64,000 nt of DNA from Salticus scenicus (Eukaryota > Arthropoda > Arachnida > Araneae > Salticidae). Both the position numbers and the translations under genes were made by a program. A model generated the notes under the pieces. It did not search any database and had not been told where the DNA came from. It worked only from the letters and a program-made list of their open reading frames with translations. Every line of letters starts with the position of its first letter. The first letter of the stretch is position 1. The stretch is taken from NCBI GenBank assembly GCA_963930645.1, contig OZ005656.1, positions 189,051,079 to 189,115,078 of the forward strand. Reading direction: 5' to 3'. Shown piece after piece: positions 1 to 10,174 of this stretch.

Positions 1-605
1 TAGCTTTCAATCAAAATGAATCTTTTTTTTTTTCTATGATGCTATAGTAGTGACACAATTAATATACAAATAAATAAAGTGCGTGAAAATTTGGAAAATA
101 TAAAATCGCCTATATATATATATATATATATTCATGTACATATACACTGTAAAAAAAAATTTCAGCAAATTTACATGTTTTTGCCCGTGAGCAAAAGTTT
201 CGGACAAACACCCATTAATTAATGTTTTGTCCATAATTTTTCTATTTTGAATGCAACTTTATACAGAAATCAATTTTCGTATTATTCTTTCAAAAATATG
301 TGCTACAAACAATTAAGGAAGATTACTATTAAAAAAAAAAAAAATTGGTATTCAAAATAATGACGGCTAATAACATTGTGGTATAGCAAAAAATATCAAG
401 CCATATCAGAAAATGTGAGTTTGTTCGTTTCACATGTAAAAAATGGTCTTAACCGAAAAAATTAAACGGGCGAAGATTTGCATGTCTTTTTAACATGCAT
501 AAATTTGCATGTCTTTTTAACATTGTATAATTTATTGTTTATATATCTTAAATATATCTTAGATATTATATATTAGATATATATATTAATTTCTTTTCTT
601 TTCAG
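1..605. other. Gene-free AT-rich left edge, probably intron
   Basis: No coding signal is visible. The stretch holds a short TA run near 114-131, the sequence CACTGTAAAAAA at 145 (the same end motif as MITEs elsewhere in the window, but with no partner end found nearby), an A run near 331-344 and a pyrimidine tract ending in CAG at 605. If the exon at 606 is real, this is the 3' part of an intron. Confidence 0.4.
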
Positions 606-665
606 CTTTCCTGAAACTGTCCTTTCCAAAGACCAAAATGTTACTACTTTTTGATACAATAAAAA
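606..665 (+). CDS. Putative internal exon of an unidentified host gene
   Basis: A 60-bp segment is preceded by a pyrimidine-rich acceptor (TTTCTTTTCAG) and followed by a consensus donor (GTAAGT). Only one frame is open: after two bases that finish a codon begun upstream it reads FLKLSFPKTKMLLLFDTIK and leaves one base. That base joins in frame to the segment at 3868, giving a continuous frame to a stop. The 60-bp length is a multiple of three and both flanking introns would be phase 1. I do not recognise the protein. The support is splice-site quality plus phase agreement; there is no homology evidence, so chance is possible in sequence this AT-rich. Earlier exons would lie left of the window. 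Confidence 0.45.
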
Positions 666-1385
666 GTAAGTTTCAGATTATCATTTGAAAATTAAAAGAG
701 TTTTAGGGAAAGATTTTTAAACATATAAATTCTGTCCTATGTAAACAAATTTGAAAATAAAAAGAAAGAAATTTTATTTGGTATAAACATACCTAAGACT
801 GAATTTATTTTAAATGTAAAAATTGTTAAAAATATGTCTGCGTATAAAAAAATATCATATATTTTTGCTCAAAATGTAGCGATAAATGTTATAATTATGA
901 TTTAGAACTTGAATTATAATTTGAACTCTGTGTTACCTTACAACTGTCAAAGAACAATTAAAAAATATATGTAATTGCTAAATTATATGAATTAATAATT
1001 CTTTAATTGCGAAGAACCTAATGAGTTATTTAAAATAAAAAGAATGAAGCATCGAAATCTGAACTTTTCACATCCTAATATAAAATTTTCTACGTCAGAG
1101 TAACACGCAATTAAATTTCAGAAATTTTAAATTTAAATGAAATATATATGTTTGATCTTCAAATTCATTTCGCATGAAATTTCTACAAAAATATTAAAAA
1201 AAAAAAAACTTTGATAAAGGAAATATATCTCTTAATTTGTCCGTGCTAACAACTCTCTCTTTTTACATTTTTTGAGAATTGATAATTTTTCTCAAAAAAT
1301 ATTGCTTTCTTTTGACAATTATGTTTAGCAACATAAATACTAATTTAAATTTTGTTCTAAAGAAACATATAGAAGCTCTGTTACT

Positions 1386-1419
<34 letters not shown>

Positions 1420-1494
1420 ACCGAAAAAAGTGTTTGCAAAGAATCATTATTGTCTCCCTGTAAAATGTCAGCGTATATGAAATACTTGTGAAAA

Positions 1495-2083
1495 TTAGTG
1501 AAAATATAGATTATATGACCGTTTCGTTTTAAAAATAGTCCAATATGATATGCATATTATTCTTTATACACATATATTTCAGCTCATGATCTAAGCATTA
1601 AATTTATCTATGCTTGATAATCTTTTCACTCTTGTCTTTTTTACTTGTGAGATGTTTTCTAATATAGGAAATATTCTAGTATAGAAAATTATTTCATGTA
1701 ATTAGTGAAAATATAGATTATATGACTGGTTTCGTTTTAAAAATAGTCCAATATAATATGCATATTATTCTTTATACACATATATTTCAGCTCATGATCT
1801 AAGCATTAAATTTATCTATGCTTGATAATCTTTTCACTCTTGTCTTTTTTACTTGTGAGATGTTTTCTAATATAGGAAATAGTCTAGTATAGAAAATTAT
1901 TTCATGTAACTTACAGAAATATAAATTTTATGGACAGTTTCAAGCCAAAAATAAATTGAGTTTTAAATGCGTGCTCTTCTTATGATGCATTTATATATAT
2001 TTCAGTTTATGATTTAGCTCAATTTATCTTTACTTGATAATCTTTTCCCTCTTGTTTTATACCTATGAAAGAATTTCTAATAT
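1495..2083 (+). repeat. 207-bp tandem repeat, three units
   Basis: The motif TTAGTGAAAATATAG recurs at 1495 and 1702. The two units are nearly identical and include the shared phrases GCTCATGATCTAAGC and GATGTTTTCTAATATAGG. A third, diverged unit runs from about 1907 to 2083, where a MITE begins. Just after the second MITE (about 2737) the text AAAATATAGATTTTATGAACTG looks like the start of a further unit, so the MITEs probably inserted into a longer array. Confidence 0.85.
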
Positions 2084-2084
2084 A

Positions 2085-2282
2085 CACTGTTAAAAAAAGA
2101 ATTCCTGAAGCAGATCGATACATTTTGGGAATGTGCTCAAATGTTTTAACCTACAGTACGATTTATTGGAGATCTCAAACGAATTGCTTTGTAAATTAAA
2201 TCTTTTCTTTTCGTTCCCAAAACGGATTGATTCGTTTCAGTTTTTTTTGTTTTGTTTTGTTTTTTTTTTTTTCTTTACAATG
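2085..2282. mobile_element. CACTGT-ended MITE with TA flanks
   Basis: The left end reads CACTGTTAAAAAAAG and the right end, reversed, reads CATTGTAAAG. Inside, GAAGCAGATCGATACATTTTG on the left pairs with the reverse complement of the region around CAAAACGGATTGATTCG on the right. TA flanks both ends. The small size, lack of coding and TA duplication suggest a Tc1/mariner-type non-autonomous element. Similar ends occur at 21911-22132 and 48943-49197. Confidence 0.55.
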
Positions 2283-2297
2283 TAAGTAATATTTCTA

Positions 2298-2736
2298 TTA
2301 AGGGCCCGCTTCACTCACCGCTGCCAGAAGCCGAAGCTAATGTTATTCTATGGGAAATTTTTTGTTGCAAATAACTTATTAACTAATACATATTTTTAAA
2401 TTCTGTTTTCATATTCTGAAAATTCTCAGCTATTAAATTGACGCACCTTTTATAAAAAATTATTTTTTTTAATTTTTTATATTTTATTTTCAAGCTTCAA
2501 AATACGAATTTTCAATATGTGAATTTTTTTCATTTTGCAATTTCAAAATAAAATATTAAAAATTTAAAAAATACATTTTTAAAAAAGGTCCGTCAATTTA
2601 ATAGTTGGGAATTTTCTGAATGTGAAAACAAAATTTAAAAATATGTATCAGTTAATAAGTTATTTGTAAAGAAAATTTCCCCATAGAATAACATTGGCTC
2701 GGGCTTCCGGCGACGGTAAATGAAGAGGGCCGTTAA
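2298..2736. mobile_element. TTAA-flanked fold-back MITE
   Basis: The two halves are reverse complements over most of their length. The left half starts TTAAGGGCCCGCTTCA, and the right half reversed starts TTAACGGCCCTCTTCA. Both contain the shared phrase AATGTTATTCTATGGG. TTAA on each side fits the piggyBac-type target duplication. There is no coding content. Confidence 0.7.
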
Positions 2737-3867
2737 GATTTAAAAATATAGATTTTATGAACTGTTTTATTGTAAAAGGTAACAGAAAATTTTCTCAAAC
2801 GTTAATTTCTTCCCTTCAAGACTTTTAAGAAATAATTTGTTATCAAATATTATTTTAATGGAAAATATTGTATGGAAAACGGTAAGAGATGAAATAAAAA
2901 TGAATAGATTTTATTAGATCTATATTCAGAATGATTTAAAATTAACAAATATTGTGCGATGCACATAAACCTAAAAACAAAGTGCACATGTAAAAATAGC
3001 CTACAATTAAAAGAAGAAAAACAGTTTTGGTAGAAAGCGTCATGCTTAATATATATAATTATTATTAAATAATTATCACTATTTTTGTCTTAATTATGCT
3101 GATAATTACAAAATTTTTAATGTTAAAGAGCTAATTATTCGTAATTTCATATATTTATATCTCATGTAAAAGCTGTTCGTTAAACTTTCATTAAATTCTG
3201 GCTAACCATTAAGGAGGTAGTGCGCCTACAAGATTATACATCAATTGAAAAAAAAAAAAAAAAAACTTTTCTTAATACCAGTTAAAATTTGCAAGATTTA
3301 AAATTAATTATTTTTTAAATTTTTATTAATAAAGTTATGGTCAATTTTTTTTTCTGATATTATCTTTTTTCAAAGGTACCTGATCTCTTAAGTTCATTAT
3401 AAAACTTTAAAATATCGTTAATGTATCTGGATTTCTACTGAAATGCTTAGTAAATGTTTAAAAGATTTCTGCTTTAAATGAAAGTTATCCATAACTACGC
3501 GAATAATAAATAAAAAATTTTTGAAGTAAACATTTTAATTATTTTAAAATGCGTTTTATAAATTTTATTTTAAGCGACAGTGTGTTTGTCTGATTAATTA
3601 ACTAATTTTACACATTCCATATTTCCGTTCCTAATTTGTTGTATAAGGACAATATATTTTTTACCATACATAAAACAAGTAAAATTTCTGTAAAGAAAAT
3701 TGTTGTTATGCGGTTATTTGTAATTCTTAATGCACAAATAACAAACACACTATATCAATGAATTATTTTCATAATTATCAAAAACTTTATAACATGATTC
3801 AATCCAATCATATTTTTATTATTAAAATAACTAACTTATTAATTTATTTTATTTATTTTATTTTCAG

Positions 3868-3932
3868 GTTTTCATGAGAATCCTGCATATTTTGAAAGTT
3901 TAATTGGAAACTCTTTCAAAAGAATGAAGTGA
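3868..3932 (+). CDS. Putative terminal exon with stop, unidentified host gene
   Basis: It follows the acceptor TTTTATTTTCAG. The first two bases complete a serine codon with the base left over from the 606-665 segment, then the frame reads FHENPAYFESLIGNSFKRMK and stops at TGA (3930-3932). An AATAAA lies 32 bases after the stop. The short charged C-terminus, in-frame join and poly-A signal together suggest the end of a real gene. The product is unknown and I found no domain. The open run is short (21 codons), so transcript data would be decisive. Confidence 0.45.
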
Positions 3933-3963
3933 TTCTAATACATCCATCTGCATTAGTGTTGAC

Positions 3964-3969
3964 AATAAA
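3964..3969 (+). promoter_or_regulatory. Candidate poly-A signal AATAAA
   Basis: A canonical hexamer lies 32 bases downstream of the putative stop codon at 3930-3932. In this base composition AATAAA is frequent by chance, so its value comes only from its position after the putative terminal exon. Confidence 0.35.
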
Positions 3970-4688
3970 ATTCCTCAACCACAAATATGTTTATAGAATT
4001 CAACAATCATGTTTATTTTATGCAATCATAAATCATTTATAATTGACAGAAAAGATTAAAATTAATACATAATGGAACTTATGAAAAAATTACTACACAT
4101 TTTATCATGCATTTATGCTTAATCATATATTTTTTATTGTAATGTTTCATTGCAACCCATCAATGTTCAGTGTCTTATGTGTGATTATATTTTACTATTA
4201 TATATGTGTAACCATTGATGTATAAATTTACCTTTATAAATAAGTAAATAAAGAAATGAGAATAGAAAACAAAATTTATAAATATTTCAAAAATCAATAA
4301 ACTTTAATGATTACATATACTTTATTTATAACTAATTTATATTAGAAAAAATGTGGGGAAATCTAATAAGGAGTTTAAAATAATTGTAAAATTATTATTA
4401 TTATTATTATTTTAGAATTTGACGGATTTATTGAATTTTGTGGATATGCGGTTAGCTTCTAATAGAATTCGTATTTGTATGACGAAAACAATTGTTGAAT
4501 TATAAACATTTAGAATTTCCTTTCCATGAAATTAGGTATGATTTTTATTATGTAAATTTTATAATCAATTTAAATTTCACATTATAAGCATTAAATTTGG
4601 AATTTATAATCAAAGTGAACGTAATAGGATTTTAATATGTACCAAAGATTATTATTAATATCTTTAACTGTTTTAACATCTTTTTCCT
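3970..4688. other. Gene-free AT-rich stretch
   Basis: Apart from a short ATT run near 4394-4411, no repeat structure, coding frame or RNA gene is visible. Confidence 0.6.
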
Positions 4689-5132
4689 TTAAAAGCGGGC
4701 AATACCTAATCTCTCCGACAGCCAAGACCCCACAGTCTTATGACAAAATTTGTTTTTACAAGTACTCATTACCAAATGTATTTATTTTTCTTTCTTTTTT
4801 TTTCCCATTTTCACATTAAAAAAATTCCCAACCGTTAAATTAATACTCGTTTTCGAAAAAAAATATTTTTCATATTTTATTTTCCAGCTGAAAATGTAAA
4901 AAATGTCCTTAGTTGTTCTTTATCTCAAAAATAAAGCATTAAAAATAAATAAAAAATGAATAAATTTTGAAAACGAGTACTAATTTAACGGCTGTAAATT
5001 TTTTGGACGGGAAATCTGAAAGTAAATTTTAAAAAAAGAGAGAAAGAGAAAGAAAGAAAATACATTAGGTAATGAATAATTATTGTGAAAACAAAATTTC
5101 CCAACATAGGCCTTGCCCGTCGGCAAAATTAA
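4689..5132. mobile_element. TTAA-flanked fold-back element
   Basis: Left and right halves are inverted copies. Paired landmarks are AGCGGGCAA against TTGCCCGTC, CATTACCAAATGTATTT against AATACATTAGGTAATG, and CCGTTAAATTAATACTCG against CGAGTACTAATTTAACGG. TTAA occurs at 4689-4692 and 5129-5132. There is no coding content. This is probably a piggyBac-type MITE of a different family from that at 2298. Confidence 0.6.
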
Positions 5133-6477
5133 GTATTGTCAGCTCTGAAAAAAAGTTCATAAATAATAATAATAATAAGTTTATGATAAACGATATTTCA
5201 GACAAAAATACAGTAGATATAGATACCATAGATATTTTGAAATAATATAAATGTTGTTAAGATAATAAAAAAAAATGTTAAAAAATAATTTTGATTGTTT
5301 TTTACGACTGTTTAAATTATTAAATTAAATTTTTCCTAATACTTCAGCAAAAAATATTAATTACCATAAAAATTACAGAAAAGAAATTTTCACAAAATTT
5401 ATAATTAACTAGACTAAAAAAAAAAAAAAAAAAAACTGCAAATAAAAAAAATAAAAATAAAATAAAATAAAATAAAAATGCTTTTATATAGATTGTATCT
5501 TCTAAGATTAAAATTTTTCAAGTGTTAAATACCAATAAGCTTATTATATTAATACTACTGTTTAATATTCAAAATCCGAATGAAATTTTAAGAAAATATA
5601 TAGATTGCACCGTAAAATCATTAATTATTTTCTTAAATGAAAAAAAAAAAAAAAAAAAAAAAAGTGGGGAAGGAGGGGGGAGGGGGGAGATTGAAATTTT
5701 TTTGCAACGAGTATTACAATTTTACTATGCATTTGATCGGACATAAGATATAGTTGCAATACATATCAATTTAAAGATATTTCAGCCGTTTCTTCAGTTA
5801 AGGTCAATTTTAAACTACATATAAAATATAATTTTCATGTATATTAGTTCATTTTCATTTTTATAATATTTTAATTCGTATTATAAATTAGGAAATGTCG
5901 ATTTACAATGATAGATAATAATCTTTGACGATATGTTGACAAAATGATGCCAAATTTCGCTACATTCTATCTCATTTTTACGAAAAATCTTCATTCTTTA
6001 GATGCAAAAAAGACAATTTCATTCAAATTCATAAAATCCAAAATTTGCGTTTTTCAAGGGAGATGTCAAAGAGAGAAAAGCAGAGGATTTCTTTATGATG
6101 ACAAATTATTTTTCAGTTATGAAACATTTTTTAAAGCCAATTTTCATAAAAATTAAATAATAATAATAATAATAAAAAAAACTGTTTGACGTATTACTGC
6201 TAAATGAAAATGAAACCATACAAGGGTATAATAAAATTATTTCCTGACTCCAGTGCAAGTTTTACACAAAAACGTGTTTTTTTTTTTTTTTTTTTTTTTT
6301 TTCGCACGCGTTGAACATTTTTTTTCCCCCTTCCTTACTAAGTGTCATATATTCACAAATTATCATCTTATAACTATTCTACCACTTTCACTATAACATC
6401 ATTTAAAGTTATGTTAATTTTATTTAAGTCTCCAACAGTTTTTAGATTACGAAAAAGATGTAATGATTAAGCAACCC
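5133..6477. other. Gene-free AT-rich stretch with homopolymers
   Basis: It holds long A runs (about 5417-5435 and 5640-5662), a purine tract at 5663-5690, an AAT run near 6157-6173 and a T run near 6278-6302. No supported coding region was seen. Confidence 0.6.
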
Positions 6478-7026
6478 ATAGTTTAGCTCTTAATACGTCA
6501 TATGATTAGTTAAAGACATTTCTTTTTACATGTTTTAAAAATTAACTTATTCTATTTGTGTTTTGTATTAGAATTTTTATGAACGTCTTAAGGTTAATCA
6601 TGCATAAAATTATAGATCAAATACATTTTATATTTTAAATTATAATTCATTTATTTAACAAAATGTATCATTTTTATGTAAGCACATAAAACAACTCACC
6701 AATATTGTTGTATAAAACTCTTTATCAAGTATAAAAACTTCTTTAAACCTATAGTTTAGCTCTTAATACGTAATATGATTAGTTAAAGACTTTTCTTTTT
6801 ATATGTTTTAAAAATTCATACATTCGTTTGTGTTTTGTATTATTTGTATACGAATTTTTATGAGCGTCTAAGGTTAATCACATGTAAAATTATAGATCAA
6901 TTACATTATATATTTTTAATTATAATTCATTTACTTAACAAAATGTATAATTTTTTTATGTAACCACATAAAAAACCTCCCCAATATTATTGTATAAAAC
7001 TCTTTATCAAGTATAAAAACTTATTA
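6478..7026 (+). repeat. Tandem duplication, 273-bp unit
   Basis: ATAGTTTAGCTCTTAATACG recurs at 6478 and 6751, and the two units stay similar through CTCTTTATCAAGTATAAAAAC at their ends. Differences are scattered substitutions and small indels, so the duplication is not recent. Confidence 0.85.
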
Positions 7027-7069
7027 AATCATTCATATACACATATGTTAGAGTATTTCCTGTAGTTAC

Positions 7070-7125
7070 ATTTTATACTAAGCTTTCAACTCTCTATATC
7101 GTAGAGTCTTCATCAGAGTTTATTA
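7070..7125 (-). ncRNA. Hammerhead-ribozyme-like motif, orphan
   Basis: On the minus strand, CTGATGA (7116-7110) is followed by a hairpin built on CTCTA/TAGAG and then GAAA (7087-7084). This is the order of the hammerhead core: CUGAUGA, helix II, GAAA. The spacing resembles the two intact cores in the Penelope-like elements of this window. Helices I and III are not clear, and no reverse transcriptase is nearby. It may be the remnant end of an old Penelope-like element. Confidence 0.45.
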
Positions 7126-7245
7126 GTTCCTTCATAAGAGATTTCATTTTAAATTATATGTACAAGTTGTTTTTTAAAAAAGTGAAATTCATAGTTCTTT
7201 TATTTATAATCCATTTCTTTTTTTAAAATTATGATCCTTAAAAGT

Positions 7246-7753
7246 TTAACCCATTACCCGCTGCTGAGAAATAATTGTGTTTAACAGTAAACTGAAGAAG
7301 ATATTTTATATTAAGTATTGTTTTTAAGTAAGAAAATAGTAGATGTTTATTTTATTATAAAAAAATTGATCTGAAAAATAATTTTATGTTTGAAAATGAA
7401 TTTCAAACATGAAGCATTTTTCAAACCAAAACTTTTGAAAATTTTCATATTTGAATGAGTTTACATAACTTGTAAGAAAAAGGTTTTCATAACAAAATAA
7501 TTACTTCTGAAGCCATCTATAGTTTTTTCTGTTTTGTGGTCCGTCAAGGATATTTCCATAAACATTTATTTGTATTCATTTTATACAACTATTCCGATGA
7601 AGTTGTATAAATACAACACCATGTTTTTTGTAAAGTAAGACCAATTTTCATAATTTATTTTAAATTATTGTTATATATGATCAAAATAATGAGTGTTATT
7701 GTTTGTATTTAGAAAAGAATCAGTATTTCTAGTTTTGGCGGTTAATGGGTTAA
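7246..7753. mobile_element. piggyBac-like MITE
   Basis: The left end is TTAACCCATTACCCGC, and the right end reversed is TTAACCCATTAACCGCC. TTAA flanks both sides and CCC/GGG lies just inside, as in piggyBac termini. The interior is about 500 bp, non-coding and AT-rich, so this is a non-autonomous copy. Confidence 0.65.
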
Positions 7754-9629
7754 ATGAGAACAGGCTATAAAAGGTTAAAATTCAACACAAATGTATTTGT
7801 CTTTCTAAATTATACCGTAGATTATTTATCATCTTCTGTAGAGTCTTTGATCTACAGTAGACTCAACAATCTTTGGTTCACTTGCAAAAAAATTTTTTCA
7901 AAATTTATATCGTCTATACAGTTAAGAAAAATATCATAGACCTTAATGATAAAACTTATATTTTTGTCAAAAATTGAATTAATAATCCGTAAAATGTTAA
8001 AATATTTTTTCTTTTTTATTATTATTATTATTATTCGAGTCATTAATAAAAAAAAATCTTGAAAAATAGCACATAGAAAAATGTTTTAAATAATCTTAAT
8101 ACGCTATCTGCTTACATTCTTCTTTTGAAATATATTTTGAAAAATATATAATGGTAAAGAATACATTAGCCAGAAGGTAAATAATGTAAACAAAGGAAAC
8201 ATTTTAAAAGCTTTAAGCCTGCAACATTGGCGTATTAATTCTTCCGAATAGAAAACGCCTATTATTCTTGAACATAATCATAAAACACTCAGCTTATCTA
8301 ACATGCACGAGGCTCTAAGTTTGCTCTATTGACAAAGGGATTTCTTAGAATACATTATCGTAACTTATATATTGAACAAACTTCAATCATAGAATTGGAA
8401 CTGACCAAAACAATAATTATAGGAGTTAGGTTAATGGCCTGTCTTCGAAAATTAGATACGCAAGCTGATCTTCGGAAATGGCTCTAAGATTTCGGAACAA
8501 TTCGTTGCTGGTCGTAAAATGGAGTCATAAATGCATCTAACAGCTTGACGTGATTGGACCAGTAACCGTTCAAACAAATTGCCGAAACTTCAGATTTCTT
8601 TCGATTCCATATAAACATAAAAATCACCCGGGGAGGAAATGAGGAATTTTGGGTGTAGTAAAACCAATCATGAAACTTACACCTTTTTATAAGAATGGGG
8701 CAGAATTCTTTATCATTAAATTTCTAATTCCCACTGATGACAGCTTAAACAAGTCGATATTTTTGTATTACATATGATGAACGAAAATATTAGGTGGTGA
8801 GTAGTAATATTTTAAATTATTTAATCACATACTGTTTCGTAAAACAATATGTTCGTAATTCTTTTATTATTGATTTTATTATTATAACTTATGTTGGACT
8901 TTTATATAGTAGTTACATTTATAAATTGCTGGTTTTTATAAAAGTATATTCTTTAATAATTATGGAATAACATTTAGAAAAATTATTTGTCTTTATGATT
9001 AAATTCAATGAAAGGTGAAGAATTTAACTGGGATGCAAATAAAAATAATTTTTCCCTCATAAATAAACGGAAAAAAAAAATAAAAATACACACATTAAAA
9101 ATGTATAAATAGATAACTGTTTTTCCTCAAAGAAAATAAAACAACACATAGTTTAAAATAATGTAAATAGAAAAAATTTTTAGCAATCGAAGGCAATTAA
9201 AAAGTGCATTTTATTAAAAATGTAGAAACGAAAAAAAATTTTTTTAATCGATGACAATTACGATATAAAACGTCTATTACTTAAAAAATATACAAATGTA
9301 AAATAAATAAATAAATAAATAAAATCCTTGTAATAGCATATATATAGTCAGAAATATAGTGAAATAATCTAAATTTATTTTACTTTTTTTTTTTTTTAAT
9401 TATTTATTTCTTTATTATTATTATTATTATTATTATCACTTATAAAAACATGGCAACTGTATGATTTTGTAATTTTCTCAATAGAAGGTAAATTTTGGAA
9501 AAAAAAAAAAATTTCTTATGTAAGAACTGAAAAAAATATTTAATAAAATTAAAATTAAAATATAATTACTTAAATAAGTTGGCAATAAAAGACATTTTTA
9601 ATGCATTTTCATTTAAAATAAATGCACTG

Positions 9630-9660
<31 letters not shown>

Positions 9661-10078
9661 TGACTGACATCTAGAAACTAAATTGTATCTTTAGTAAATA
9701 TAGTTCCTTGCCATCCTTATAAATTCTAGTCCCCTTTGAAAGCGAATTCCAAAAACCCCTATTAGAATTCTAGATCGTATTCCTATATTATCGAGGTCAA
9801 ACTTATTTAAAAATCTCTGGAAATAAATGTTAACTCAAGTGATGAGTTTTAGTAACTATAATCTTGGTTTATGACCCATTTCTAAGAAATTAAGCGAGAA
9901 TTTCTCGCAATACAAAGGATTCAGAATATTGTTTCACCATCTAGAAAAGTATAGACTAGAAATTCTCGATATTTTTTGTCTATCCAAGTTATTTGTTTAC
10001 CTTAGGCGCATAGCTCGTAAATCTATATTTCTAGTTTAGAGTATGAGAAAATGACTACTTATTCGTTCTAAATGGAGG

Positions 10079-10080
<2 letters not shown>
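7754..10080. other. Gene-free stretch with two less repetitive islands
   Basis: From about 8100 to 8760, and again from 9660 to 10080, the sequence has few homopolymers and a more balanced composition. No open frame, splice pair or RNA fold could be supported in either. Between them are AT-rich DNA, ATT runs near 9413-9434 and an A run at 9631-9658. Confidence 0.5.

Positions 10081-10172
<92 letters not shown>
10081..10172. repeat. (AT)46 microsatellite
   Basis: An uninterrupted 92-bp alternation of A and T. It is the longest pure dinucleotide tract in the window and a likely site of length polymorphism or assembly uncertainty. Confidence 0.97.

Positions 10173-10174
<2 letters not shown>

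Larger units (their letters stand above)
666..3867 (+). other. Putative 3.2-kb intron loaded with repeats
   Basis: It begins with GTAAGT and ends with TTTTATTTTCAG. Inside are a 207-bp tandem repeat (1495-2083), two MITEs (2085-2282 and 2298-2736), a poly-A run near 3248-3265 and unremarkable AT-rich DNA from 2790 to 3867. No other convincing exon was seen. Confidence 0.4.

Noticed and set aside
6940..7250. A full Penelope-like element around the orphan ribozyme motif
   Set aside because: No RT or GIY-YIG motif could be read in any frame nearby, so only the ribozyme-like core was reported.
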